DNA of 64,000 nucleotides from Acidobacteriota bacterium (lineage in GTDB: Bacteria > Acidobacteriota > Terriglobia > Acidiferrales > UBA7541): contig JABDFR010000004.1 of the NCBI GenBank assembly GCA_013286465.1, positions 1-64,000 of the forward strand. The letters run 5' to 3'. The notes below the pieces were generated by a model. The model saw only the letters and a list, made by a program, of their open reading frames with translations, had not been told where the DNA came from and searched no databases. The position numbers and the translations under genes are program-made. Below, in pieces: positions 35,117-43,837 of the stretch (its first letter is position 1; every line of letters begins with the position of its first letter).

Positions 35117-37948
35117 ATGGCCGAACCTTTTGACCTGAAGAAAACACTGAACTTGCCGCGCACCGATTTTCCCATGAAGGCGCGTTTGCCGGAGCGCGAG
35201 CCCGAGCAGCTTGCGGAATGGGAGCGCGCAGGTATTTACGAGAAGATTCTGGAATCGCGCACGGGTGCGCCGCTCTTCGTGCTGCATGATGGCCCGCCGT
35301 ATCCCACCGGTGACATTCATCTCGGCACCGGCCTGAATAAAATCGTGAAAGATTTGATGGTCAAGTCGAAGACCATGGCCGGATTTCAGTCTCCGTATAT
35401 TCCTGGCTGGGACTGCCACGGTTTGCCGATCGAAAATAAAGTCGAAAAAGAGGAGCTGGGCGGGCAAAAGGATAAAGTTTCGCCCGCCGAATTCCGGCAG
35501 ATGTGCCGCGAATGGGCCACGCGCTACGTCGACCTGAACCGCCGCGATTTCAAGAGGCTCGGCGTTTTTGGCCAATGGGATAAGCCGTATCTCACCATGG
35601 ACGCGCATTACGAGGCGACCGTCGCCGATGCATTTCTCACTTTTCTTGAAAAAGGTTACGTCTATCGCGGCTTGAAGCCCGTCTATTGGTGCATGGTCGA
35701 TCGCACTGCGCTCGCCGAAGCCGAAGTTGAGTATGAAGATCACACCAGCAATTCGATCTGGGTGAAATTCGCGGTAGCGGGCGGAGAACGTGCGAAAGAT
35801 TTAGGCCCGGATGTGAGCGCATTGATCTGGACGACCACGCCGTGGACGCTTCCCGCCAATCGTGCATTGGCGTTTCATCCGGATTTTGAATATATCGTCG
35901 CGGAAACGCCTGCGGGCGCGCTGCTGTTTGCGGCTGAGCGATTGAACGCGGTCGCGGCGGAATTGAAATTCGAAGCCGCAAAAGTTCGATGGCGCGGCAA
36001 AGGCCGCGAACTCGAAGGCATGAAATTCCGGCATCCGTTTCTAGATCTAGTCGTGCCGGGCGTGCTCGCGGATTACGTCACGCTCGAGCAGGGCAGCGGC
36101 GTGGTGCACACCGCGCCCGGCCACGGCGCCGAAGATTTTTACACCGGCCAGCGCTACGGGCTGGATACATACGCTCCGATCGATGACGACGGCCGCTTCG
36201 TCGAAGGTCTGCCGGAATATAAAGGCAAGCAAGTATTCGAAGCGAATGAACCGATCATCGAGCTGCTGGCCCGGCGCGGCGCGCTCGTGCACAGTTCGAA
36301 ATATCGCCACAGCTATCCGCACTGCTGGCGCTGCCACAATCCCGTGATTTTCCGGGCCACCGAGCAGTGGTTCATCGGGATGGAGCGCAACGATCTGCGC
36401 AAGCGCGCGCTCCAGGAAATCGACAAAGTGAAATGGGCGCCTGCTTGGGGCCACGACCGCTTGTACGGCATGATCGCCGAGCGCCCGGACTGGTGCATCT
36501 CGCGGCAGCGATTCTGGGGCGTGCCGCTGATCGTTTTCACCTGCGAAAAATGCAAGGTGCGCCTGGAAGATTTCAAGGCGCTACGAAACGTGGTGGAGTG
36601 GTTCGAGAAGGAAGGCGCGGACGCCTGGTACACGCGTTCCGCGGAAGAATTATTGCCGCCGGGAACAAAATGCCCTAAGTGCGGCGATTCGAAGTGGAAA
36701 AAAGAGAACGATATTCTGGACGTGTGGTTTGAATCCGGCTCGTCGCATCTAGCCGTTCTCGATCCGAAGGCTGGAACTTGGCCCGCGGACGTTTATTTCG
36801 AAGGCCCCGATCAATACCGCGGGTGGTTCCACAGCTCGTTGCTGGTAGCGGTCGGCACACGCGACGCAGCGCCCTATCGCCAAGTCGTTTCGCACGGCTG
36901 GACGCTCGATCCGGAAGGCCGGCCGATGTCGAAATCACTGGGAAACACGCTCCTCCCTCGCGAGATCACCGAAAAATGGGGCGCGGATGTTTTGCGGCTG
37001 TGGGTCGTCTCGCAAGATTACCAGCAGGATGTGCGCTGGTCTGAGCCCATGATGGGCCAGCTTTCGGAATCGTATCGCAAATTGCGAAATACGTTTCGCT
37101 ATGCTCTTTCGAATCTGCCGGATTTCGATCCGTCGCGCGATTTGCTGGCGGACGACAAACTATGGGAGCTCGATGCGTGGATGGTGCGGCGCACGGGCGA
37201 ACTAGTGCGCGAATGTCTCGCCTGGTATGAATCATTCGATTTCCACCGCGTATTCCATGCCATTCACGATTTCGCAGTTGTGGATTTGAGCTCGTTTTAT
37301 TTCGATGTCCTGAAAGATCGTCTCTACACGTTCGCTCCGCGTAGCGTCGGTCGGCGGTCGGCGCAAACGGCTATATATCGGATCGCGAGCGCGTTGCTGC
37401 GCCTGATCGCGCCGATCCTCACTTTCACTTCAGAAGAAGTGTGGAAGCATTTCCCGGGCGGCGCCAGCGCAGCCGGAAGCATTCACACCGCATATTTTCC
37501 GAAGGCGGAGGAGCTAGAGCGCGCCACGTCCGAATCCGTTGCCGCGAATTGGGTGCGTCTCGCGGCGCTTCGCCCTCACGTGCTCAAAGCCCTCGAGGAA
37601 GCGCGCAACGCCAAGACCATCAATTCAGGACTCGAGGCGAAAGTGACGCTCAGCGCAGCCGGGGATCAGGCTGCATTGCTGGCGAAATATGCCGTGTTTC
37701 TGCCGGCGCTATTCATCGTTTCGCAAGTGCATCTCGAGCCCGCGACTGAGGCAGCGAAACCGGAAGCGGCCGACGCGGTCGGCATTCGCATCGAGCGAGC
37801 CGATGGCAAGAAGTGCGAGCGCTGCTGGAATTTCTCGACGCACGTCGGCGAGAACTCGACGCATCCGACCATCTGCGAGCGCTGTACCGCCGCGCTCGAC
37901 GAAATCGACCGCGATCGCTCCACAGGCTCCGGGGGCGCGGCAGCGTGA
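35117..37948 (+). CDS. ileS: Isoleucyl-tRNA synthetase
   Basis: 943-residue class I synthetase that charges tRNA-Ile. Visible are GPPYPTGDIHLGTGLNKIVKD (the HIGH region, with HLGT in place of HxGH), the editing domain with TTTPWTLPANRALAFHP, DWCISRQRFWGVPL, DVWFESGSSH, the GRPMSKSLGNT (KMSKS) loop, an anticodon-binding domain and a C-terminal zinc finger CERCWNF...CERC. A second Cys set (CEKCKVR...CPKCGDSKW) lies in the central insert. The first codon is ATG 35117. The gene leads a tight cluster, with its stop codon overlapping the GTG start of lspA. Confidence 0.97.
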   Translation: MAEPFDLKKTLNLPRTDFPMKARLPEREPEQLAEWERAGIYEKILESRTGAPLFVLHDGPPYPTGDIHLGTGLNKIVKDLMVKSKTMAGFQSPYIPGWDCHGLPIENKVEKEELGGQKDKVSPAEFRQMCREWATRYVDLNRRDFKRLGVFGQWDKPYLTMDAHYEATVADAFLTFLEKGYVYRGLKPVYWCMVDRTALAEAEVEYEDHTSNSIWVKFAVAGGERAKDLGPDVSALIWTTTPWTLPANRALAFHPDFEYIVAETPAGALLFAAERLNAVAAELKFEAAKVRWRGKGRELEGMKFRHPFLDLVVPGVLADYVTLEQGSGVVHTAPGHGAEDFYTGQRYGLDTYAPIDDDGRFVEGLPEYKGKQVFEANEPIIELLARRGALVHSSKYRHSYPHCWRCHNPVIFRATEQWFIGMERNDLRKRALQEIDKVKWAPAWGHDRLYGMIAERPDWCISRQRFWGVPLIVFTCEKCKVRLEDFKALRNVVEWFEKEGADAWYTRSAEELLPPGTKCPKCGDSKWKKENDILDVWFESGSSHLAVLDPKAGTWPADVYFEGPDQYRGWFHSSLLVAVGTRDAAPYRQVVSHGWTLDPEGRPMSKSLGNTLLPREITEKWGADVLRLWVVSQDYQQDVRWSEPMMGQLSESYRKLRNTFRYALSNLPDFDPSRDLLADDKLWELDAWMVRRTGELVRECLAWYESFDFHRVFHAIHDFAVVDLSSFYFDVLKDRLYTFAPRSVGRRSAQTAIYRIASALLRLIAPILTFTSEEVWKHFPGGASAAGSIHTAYFPKAEELERATSESVAANWVRLAALRPHVLKALEEARNAKTINSGLEAKVTLSAAGDQAALLAKYAVFLPALFIVSQVHLEPATEAAKPEAADAVGIRIERADGKKCERCWNFSTHVGENSTHPTICERCTAALDEIDRDRSTGSGGAAA

Positions 37949-38457
37949 CGACAGCCCGGAACTGGCGCGATTGGTGGTGGCAGTTGCTGCTAGCCTGCGG
38001 TGCACTCGCCGCCGATCAAATCAGCAAACATGCCGTCGAAGAATATAGCCGGCCCGGCGCCATGCACGTGCTCGTGCCGGGAATGATAAATCTGGTGCAC
38101 ACGAATAATCCCGGCGTAGCCTTCGGAATTTTCGCGGAATCAAATTCCCCCTGGCTCACTCCGATCCTCATCGTGTTTTCCGCCGCAGTGATTTTGTTCC
38201 TCTGCTGGCTACTGGCCACGGGCCGCGCCGGTGGACGTCTCGGCCAAACCGGCATCGCGCTGATTCTCGGCGGCGCCGCCGGCAATGTTCTCGATCGCGT
38301 AGTGCGCCGCAGCGTCACCGACTTCATCGATTTCCACGTAGGCGCGCATCACTGGTACACCTTCAATCTCGCCGATTCCGCGATCGTGCTAGGCGCGGGT
38401 TTGGTGCTCCTCGAACTCCTCCGTGATTGGCGCCAACCCAGCCGGGAAAGCGCGTAG
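37945..38457 (+). CDS. lspA: Lipoprotein signal peptidase
   Basis: 170-residue inner-membrane aspartyl peptidase that removes signal peptides from diacylated prolipoproteins. Four hydrophobic helices are evident. Catalytic aspartates are in VTDFIDFHVG (D126) and FNLADSAI (D144), and the NNPGVAFGIF and GNVLDRV motifs are present. GTG 37945 is the likely start because it overlaps the ileS stop (GTGA) and directly precedes the first helix. lgt follows after 2 bp. Confidence 0.93.
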   Translation: MTTARNWRDWWWQLLLACGALAADQISKHAVEEYSRPGAMHVLVPGMINLVHTNNPGVAFGIFAESNSPWLTPILIVFSAAVILFLCWLLATGRAGGRLGQTGIALILGGAAGNVLDRVVRRSVTDFIDFHVGAHHWYTFNLADSAIVLGAGLVLLELLRDWRQPSRESA

Positions 38458-38459
38458 CA

Positions 38460-39275
38460 ATGCATCCGGTGCTTTTTCAGGTCGGCCCCGTCACAATTTA
38501 CAGTTACGGAGTGCTCGCCGCCGCCGGCGTTCTGCTCGGCCTCTGGTACGCGCGCAGGCAAGCACCGCACGCAGGCCTCCATCGCGACGAAGTTTGGAAT
38601 CTCGGCATCTACATGGTCCTAGCCGCCATCGTCACCGCAAAGCTCTGGCTGGTGCTCATCGAATGGCGCTATTTCTGGCAGCACCCCCGCGAAATTTTCA
38701 CGTTCGGAGTGGTGCAATCCGGCGGCACATTTTTCGGCGGCGTTCTAGGCGCGATTCTACTTGCGGCCGCATACACCTGGTACGAGAAGATGCCGATCCT
38801 GCCAACTTTCGATACATACGCCGCGGCACTGCCGTTGGGCCACGCCATCGGCCGCCTTGGCTGCTTCATGGCGGGATGCTGCTACGGCAAGCCCACCTCG
38901 CTGCCGTGGGGCGTAAAATTCTCGAGCCCGATCGCTGACGATCTGGTGGGCACGCCGATTGGTGTGGCGTTACATCCCACGCAGCTCTACGAAGCCGCCG
39001 CAGAGATCGCCAATTTTATTTTTCTGGTCTGGCTAGGAAAGCGCCAACGCTTCGCCGGCCAAATCGCCGGAACTTATCTAATCCTCTACGGAATCGAAAG
39101 AGCCGCAATCGAAATCGTGCGAGGCGATCCAGACCGCACGCTGCTAATGCACGGCGCCGTCTCGCTGATGCAAATCGTAAGCATAGGATTCGTTTTGGCC
39201 GGGAGCTTCCTGTGGTGGCGCGGACTGCACGGAGAGCAGCCGCAACTCGCGAATGCCGCGCAAGGACATTCTTAG
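38460..39275 (+). CDS. lgt: Prolipoprotein diacylglyceryl transferase
   Basis: 271-residue polytopic enzyme that adds diacylglycerol to the lipobox cysteine, the step before LspA. Typical features are MHPVLFQVGPVTIYSYGV at the start, the SGGTFFGGVLG segment and the catalytic-region signature GHAIGRLGCFMAGCCYGKP. The HPTQLYE motif and further helices follow. ATG 38460 starts 2 bp after lspA, in a two-gene lipoprotein-maturation unit. Confidence 0.94.
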   Translation: MHPVLFQVGPVTIYSYGVLAAAGVLLGLWYARRQAPHAGLHRDEVWNLGIYMVLAAIVTAKLWLVLIEWRYFWQHPREIFTFGVVQSGGTFFGGVLGAILLAAAYTWYEKMPILPTFDTYAAALPLGHAIGRLGCFMAGCCYGKPTSLPWGVKFSSPIADDLVGTPIGVALHPTQLYEAAAEIANFIFLVWLGKRQRFAGQIAGTYLILYGIERAAIEIVRGDPDRTLLMHGAVSLMQIVSIGFVLAGSFLWWRGLHGEQPQLANAAQGHS

Positions 39276-39276
39276 C

Positions 39277-40293
39277 ATGAGCGACGTTCGCGACCCAGAA
39301 AACGACACGGCTGAAAATTTGACATTCGCCGTAGGCGACGAAGACGCCGGAACGCGTCTAGATCGTTTCCTCGCTACGCGCGCCAGCGAACTCAGCCGCA
39401 CGCGCATTCAGGAACTAATCGCCGAAGGCCGCGTCAGCGTCAATGGCGTAGTGACCAAGCCCTCCCATCGTGTCGAGTCCGGGGAAAAAATCGCAATCGA
39501 AGTCCCCGAATCTGAAGGCACCGACGTCGTCCCCGAAGAAATGCCGCTCGATGTGCTCTATGAAGACGACGATCTCGCCGTAGTCAACAAGCCCGCAGGC
39601 ATCGCCGTTCATCCAGGCGCAGGCGAATCCTCCGGCACGCTCGTCAGCGCGTTGCTCTATCGCTTCGGCACTCTCTCAGCGATCGGCGGACCGCGGCGCC
39701 CAGGAATCGTGCATCGTCTCGACAAAGGCACATCGGGCGCGCTGGTAATTGCGCGCACGGACGAAGCGCATCGCGGCCTCGTCGAACAATTTCAAGAACG
39801 CCTGATCGAAAAGACTTATGTAGCGCTATTGCACGGCAAAATGCGCGAACAATCCGGTCGCATCGAGCTTCCAGTCGCCCGCGATCTCCGCCGCCGCACC
39901 CGCATGACCACCCGCCGCCGCGACGGCCGCACCGCCCGCACCGACTGGGCCGCCAAACTTTTCCTTGGCGCCTTCACGCTAATCGAAGCCGATCTGCACA
40001 CCGGCCGCACGCATCAGCTCCGCGTACATTTCTCCTCGCTAGGATTTCCGGTAATCGGCGACGCGCTCTACGGCGCCCCGCGCATCGAAACCGTTCACGG
40101 CACGCAACTCCCCGATCTCGGCCGCAATTTCCTCCATGCCGCTCGCATCCGCTTCGCGCACCCAATCACCGGCGAGCCGCTCGACGTGCGCGCCCCGCTC
40201 CCAGCCGAACTCAAGGTCTACATCGACGCACTCGGCCGCGCTCTCTCGGCAGACCCCGCTCCGATTGACGCTGCGCTCGCGGCGTACCTATAA
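39277..40293 (+). CDS. RluA-family pseudouridine synthase (RluD-like)
   Basis: 338 residues: an N-terminal S4 RNA-binding domain (about 20-85, TRLDRFLATR...RIQELIAEGRVSVNG) and a RluA-type catalytic domain with VVNKPAGIAVHPGAG and HRLDKGTSGALVIA carrying the catalytic aspartate. It would isomerise uridines in 23S rRNA, probably at RluD-type sites. ATG 39277 begins one base after the lgt stop codon. The C-terminal third of the domain is unusually Arg-rich (DLRRRTRMTTRRRDGR). Confidence 0.88.
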   Translation: MSDVRDPENDTAENLTFAVGDEDAGTRLDRFLATRASELSRTRIQELIAEGRVSVNGVVTKPSHRVESGEKIAIEVPESEGTDVVPEEMPLDVLYEDDDLAVVNKPAGIAVHPGAGESSGTLVSALLYRFGTLSAIGGPRRPGIVHRLDKGTSGALVIARTDEAHRGLVEQFQERLIEKTYVALLHGKMREQSGRIELPVARDLRRRTRMTTRRRDGRTARTDWAAKLFLGAFTLIEADLHTGRTHQLRVHFSSLGFPVIGDALYGAPRIETVHGTQLPDLGRNFLHAARIRFAHPITGEPLDVRAPLPAELKVYIDALGRALSADPAPIDAALAAYL

Positions 40294-40300
40294 TTTCGTC

Positions 40301-41344
40301 ATGCCCAAGCTGAAGCGATTAATCCTGCTGCCAGTATTGATCGCCGCCTTCGCGTCCACCGCGCCAGCGCAGAACCCGCCTCCGCCAGCGCCGCCGCCCG
40401 CAGGCGCCACGGACCAACAGAATCAGGCGCCGCCAGGGCAACAACCGCTGAAAGTCACCTCAGGCCTGGTCCATCTCGTTGCCGCCGTGTCCGATCGTCG
40501 CCACAATTTCATCACCGATCTCGACAAGCAAGATTTTAAAATCATGGAAGACGGCAAGCCGCAGACCATTCAATTCTTCGGCCGCGAAACCGATCTCCCT
40601 CTGCGCATCGCCATGCTGCTCGACACCTCTAACAGCATCCGCGAACGCCTGCATTTTGAAAAAGACGCGGCAACGGATTTTTTGGCCAACGTGATCCGCC
40701 GCAACAAAGACATGGCCTTCCTGATGACTTTCGATAACGAGCCGGAAGTAATTCAGGATTGGTCAGGCGACGCCAGCACGCTCACCGAAGCAATTCAAAA
40801 ACAGCGCGCCGGCGGCGGCACATCTTTCAATGACGCGATCTACGTGGCCGCGCAAAAGCTTGCAAAAGCCCCGCTACCCGCTGGCGCCGATCAGGAAGTG
40901 CGCCGCGTTCTGGTAGTCTTCAGCGACGGCGAGGACAACCTAAGCGATCGCGCTCTGAGCGACGCCATCGAAATGGCCGAGCGCTCCGAAGTAGCCGTCT
41001 ATTCCATCAGCACCAGCACCGAATGGCTCGCCACCGAGACCAGCGACAAACCCCGCAAACTTTTCGAAACCCCCGGCGACAAAATACTGCAAACTCTGGC
41101 GAACGAAACCGGCGGCCGCGTTTTCTTTCCCTACAAGGTAGATGATCTAGCAGTCTCGTTCCAGGACATCGGCACCGAGCTGCGCAGCCAATATTTCATA
41201 GCCTACGCCCCCACCAACCCGCTCCAAAACGGCCAGTACCGAAAGATTCAAGTGGATGTAGATCGCAAAGGGCTGGTAGTGCGAACGCGGAAGGGATATT
41301 ACGCCGTAGCGCCCAGCGCCGGGCCGTATTCTAAAACGCAGTAG
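40301..41344 (+). CDS. Secreted VWFA-related protein (acidobacterial type), copy 1
   Basis: 347 residues with a signal peptide (MPKLKRLILLPVLIAAFASTAPAQ), a Pro/Gln-rich linker, a short N-terminal beta region (LVHLVAAVSDRRHNFITDLDKQDFKIMEDGKPQTIQFF) and a von Willebrand A domain with an intact metal site DTSNS. It ends SQYFIAYAPTNPLQNGQYRKIQVDV..RKGYYA, the hallmark of the acidobacterial VWFA-related family (TIGR03436 type). Probably a periplasmic or surface metal-dependent protein-binding domain. Its partner is unknown. Start ATG 40301, 7 bp after the pseudouridine synthase gene. Confidence 0.85.
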   Translation: MPKLKRLILLPVLIAAFASTAPAQNPPPPAPPPAGATDQQNQAPPGQQPLKVTSGLVHLVAAVSDRRHNFITDLDKQDFKIMEDGKPQTIQFFGRETDLPLRIAMLLDTSNSIRERLHFEKDAATDFLANVIRRNKDMAFLMTFDNEPEVIQDWSGDASTLTEAIQKQRAGGGTSFNDAIYVAAQKLAKAPLPAGADQEVRRVLVVFSDGEDNLSDRALSDAIEMAERSEVAVYSISTSTEWLATETSDKPRKLFETPGDKILQTLANETGGRVFFPYKVDDLAVSFQDIGTELRSQYFIAYAPTNPLQNGQYRKIQVDVDRKGLVVRTRKGYYAVAPSAGPYSKTQ

Positions 41345-41364
41345 CCTTTAAAGAAGATCTTCGT

Positions 41365-42435
41365 TCATTCCGTCGGTGAGTAATAGCCGCGGCGGCAAAG
41401 AATCTTCAAATCCGGCCGGTTGACCTCAACTTTAATTTTCCGAAACGATCCGTCGTGTTTGGGATTCGTCGGATAGTAGCCCAGCACGTACTGCTGCCGC
41501 AGCTCCTCAGAAAGCTCGTCAAACGCTTTCTCCAGCGAATTATTATTGTGCACTTCAATCACGCGCCCGCCCGTTTCATCCGCCATCTTCTTAGCCACGC
41601 TGGCGCCGCTATACCCAGAAAATTGGCGGTAATAAAATCCCACATCCGAAATCAGCAGCACATGTACCACCGCATCCGACCGCTGCGCCGCCTCAATCGC
41701 ATCCTGCACTTTCAATTTGCTGCCGGTATCCTCGGCGTCGGTCAGCGCGATGATCGCCTTGCGTCCCGCCTCGCCGGTCAGCTTGTCGTGCGCCGCCAAA
41801 TAAACCGCATCGTAAAAATCCGTCCCGCCGTTCGATCCGCTCGGCACTGTTCCCGTGGTGCCGCCCGCGCCAGAGCCATCTACATTGATCACCGTCTTGC
41901 GGATCGCGTTTTCGAGCAAATTCTTGTCTTCGGTAAAATCCGCCAGCAAATCGATATCCAGGTCAAAGCTCATCACCAGCGCTTCGTCTGTTTTGCGCAG
42001 CACTCGATTCACGAATCGCGTCGCAGCATCCTGCTCCGCTCCGAGCACGTCCACCTGGCTGCCGCTGGTATCCACTAAAATCGCCAGCGAAATCGGCAGA
42101 TTTACTTCCTTCGAGAAGTACGCAACTTTCTGCTCTTGCCCATCTTCAAATATCTTGAAGTCGTCTTGCTTGAGGTTATTGATCAGAAAATGGCTTTTGT
42201 CGCGCACGGTGGTAAACACGTTGACGAGAGCCGTCTGCACTTTCAGCGTCTGCCCCGATTGCGGCACTTGCTTATTCTGCTGCGAGTCCTGGCTGTTCGG
42301 CGGCGCGCCGCTCTGCTGGCTCTGCGCCGTAAAGCGCGTAGGCCCAGCTCCACTGGCGGGAGCGTGGCCGGGCAACAGCAATCCTGTAGTTATCGTTAAG
42401 ATGGCGAGGGTCGAGCGAAACAGAGGGCGCTGCAT
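41365..42435 (-). CDS. Secreted VWFA-related protein (acidobacterial type), copy 2
   Basis: 356 residues on the opposite strand between two relatives. The signal peptide is followed by a Gln/Ser-rich linker, TVRDKSHFLINNLKQDDFKIFEDGQEQKVAYFSKE, and a VWA domain with intact DTSGS metal site. The end QYVLGYYPTNPKHDGSFRKIKVEV..RRGYYS matches the family. ATG 42435 follows GGAGAA. It is divergent from copy 3 and shares a 138-bp control region that contains a perfect 16-bp dyad. Confidence 0.85.
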   Translation of the reverse strand: MQRPLFRSTLAILTITTGLLLPGHAPASGAGPTRFTAQSQQSGAPPNSQDSQQNKQVPQSGQTLKVQTALVNVFTTVRDKSHFLINNLKQDDFKIFEDGQEQKVAYFSKEVNLPISLAILVDTSGSQVDVLGAEQDAATRFVNRVLRKTDEALVMSFDLDIDLLADFTEDKNLLENAIRKTVINVDGSGAGGTTGTVPSGSNGGTDFYDAVYLAAHDKLTGEAGRKAIIALTDAEDTGSKLKVQDAIEAAQRSDAVVHVLLISDVGFYYRQFSGYSGASVAKKMADETGGRVIEVHNNNSLEKAFDELSEELRQQYVLGYYPTNPKHDGSFRKIKVEVNRPDLKILCRRGYYSPTE

Positions 42436-42470
42436 GTATAATTTCTCCGGAAAGCGATTCCTGTCCTACG

Positions 42471-42486
42471 ATGCAACTTGTTGCAT
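42471..42486. promoter_or_regulatory. Perfect dyad between divergent VWA genes, possible operator
   Basis: ATGCAACTTGTTGCAT: 7-bp arms around TT, 36 bases upstream of the minus-strand gene and about 88 bases upstream of the plus-strand gene. A second hairpin, CCGAAGC-CGA-GCTTCGG (42536-42552), lies in the presumed leader of the plus-strand gene. Confidence 0.4.
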
Positions 42487-42573
42487 TTCGGATGCGTCAC
42501 ACGCCACGAGACTAAACGGGCGGGCGCCTCACCGGCCGAAGCCGAGCTTCGGTCCGCAAGGATGGCACTGATT

Positions 42574-43713
42574 ATGAAGCAACTCTTGGCGCTGGCGCTA
42601 GTCGCGGGACTTGCAAGCACGCTCGGCGCAACGCCGCGAGCGCAATCCGGTTCGCAGCCGCCAACGCAAGACCCCGCGCCGCCTCCCGCGCAACAAGATC
42701 AGCAATCCGGCGGCCAGCAACCTCAGCCAAAGGAAACGCCGCCGGCACAAACCCAATCAAACGTGCCGCCTCCGCAGGCGTCCAATGTTCCGTCGGCCCG
42801 CGTGCTCCGTTCGCGAACCGAATTAGTGCCCGTACCCGTGACGGTAAAAAATTCGCGCGGCGAACTGGTCCCCGATTTGACAAAAGATGATTTCCGCGTC
42901 TTCGAAGACGGCAAAGAACAGAACATCGCGCTTTTTTCCACAGACGCCTTTCCGCTTTCCCTAGTAGTCGTGCTGGACAACGATCTCACTGTAAAAACGC
43001 GCGACCAGGTCCAGAAGAGTCTCGACAGCATCGCCGGCGGCCTCGGCCCAGCCGATGAAGCCGCGGTCATTCTCTACGATCAATTTCCCCAGCCGGCCAT
43101 CGATTTCACCGCCGACAACGACACCATGCTCACAAAACTGCATCGCCTCCGCCTCGGCGAAAGTTTTCCCGGAGATTTTGGCGGCCCGATGGATGCCGGC
43201 GCGACGGTCAATAATCAACAGATAGGTCCCGGCGTGAAGGTTTATGGCAAGGGACAGGAAAAAGTGACCAAGGATCTCGATGATGCCATGCACGCCGCCG
43301 GCGAACTGCTACGCGCGCGCGGCCGCGATCGACGCAAAGTCATCTGCCTGATTTCCGATGGACAAAACTCCCATCACAATCGCTGGAGCTACGCCCAAGT
43401 TCTTCAGCTCCTGCTCACCTCCGATATTTCCGTCTACACGGTCACGGTAGGCACGGTGTTGCTCAAGCACGAGCCCGGCCGCATGACCCATTACGCCAAC
43501 GACACCGGCGGCGATTCTTTCTTCGCTTCGAAGCAAGCCGATCTCGAGCGACTCTATTCCGCCATCGGCGAGCAAGCCCGCAATCAATACACGCTAGCCT
43601 ACGCCCCGCAAAATCCCGGCATCGGTGATTACCATACGATCGAAGTCCGCGTAGAGCGCCCGGGCCTGCAAGTAAGTTCCCGCCAAGGCTATTACGCCTC
43701 AGCAAAACGCTGA
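42574..43713 (+). CDS. Secreted VWFA-related protein with degenerate metal site, copy 3
   Basis: 379 residues: signal peptide (MKQLLALALVAGLASTLGATPRAQ), a long Pro/Gln-rich linker (about 25-75), LVPVPVTVKNSRGELVPDLTKDDFRVFEDGKEQNIALF, then a VWA-like domain. Where copies 1 and 2 have DTSNS and DTSGS, this protein reads DNDLT, so the DxSxS metal-coordination motif is lost. The family ending NQYTLAYAPQNPGIGDYHTIEVRV..RQGYYA is intact. ATG 42574 has an AAGGA upstream. ATG 42562 is an alternative. It may bind ligand without metal or act as a structural partner of the other two. Confidence 0.8.
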   Translation: MKQLLALALVAGLASTLGATPRAQSGSQPPTQDPAPPPAQQDQQSGGQQPQPKETPPAQTQSNVPPPQASNVPSARVLRSRTELVPVPVTVKNSRGELVPDLTKDDFRVFEDGKEQNIALFSTDAFPLSLVVVLDNDLTVKTRDQVQKSLDSIAGGLGPADEAAVILYDQFPQPAIDFTADNDTMLTKLHRLRLGESFPGDFGGPMDAGATVNNQQIGPGVKVYGKGQEKVTKDLDDAMHAAGELLRARGRDRRKVICLISDGQNSHHNRWSYAQVLQLLLTSDISVYTVTVGTVLLKHEPGRMTHYANDTGGDSFFASKQADLERLYSAIGEQARNQYTLAYAPQNPGIGDYHTIEVRVERPGLQVSSRQGYYASAKR

Positions 43714-43802
43714 CGCTCTTATTTTTTGATTTTCAATTCTTTCGCCCGCGAAGAAATTTCGAATGGCGTGCGCATGCGGCAACGAGCGCCGCAGATTTTC
43801 CC

Positions 43803-43831
43803 TTGACAGGATTCCCGCGCACTCGTATTAA
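43803..43831 (+). promoter_or_regulatory. Strong sigma-70-type promoter for a small RNA
   Basis: TTGACA (43803-43808) and TATTAA (43826-43831) with a 17-base spacer: a perfect -35 and a near-perfect -10, the best promoter match in the window. No protein gene follows on this strand for over 3 kb. Confidence 0.65.
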
Positions 43832-43837
43832 GGGTGT

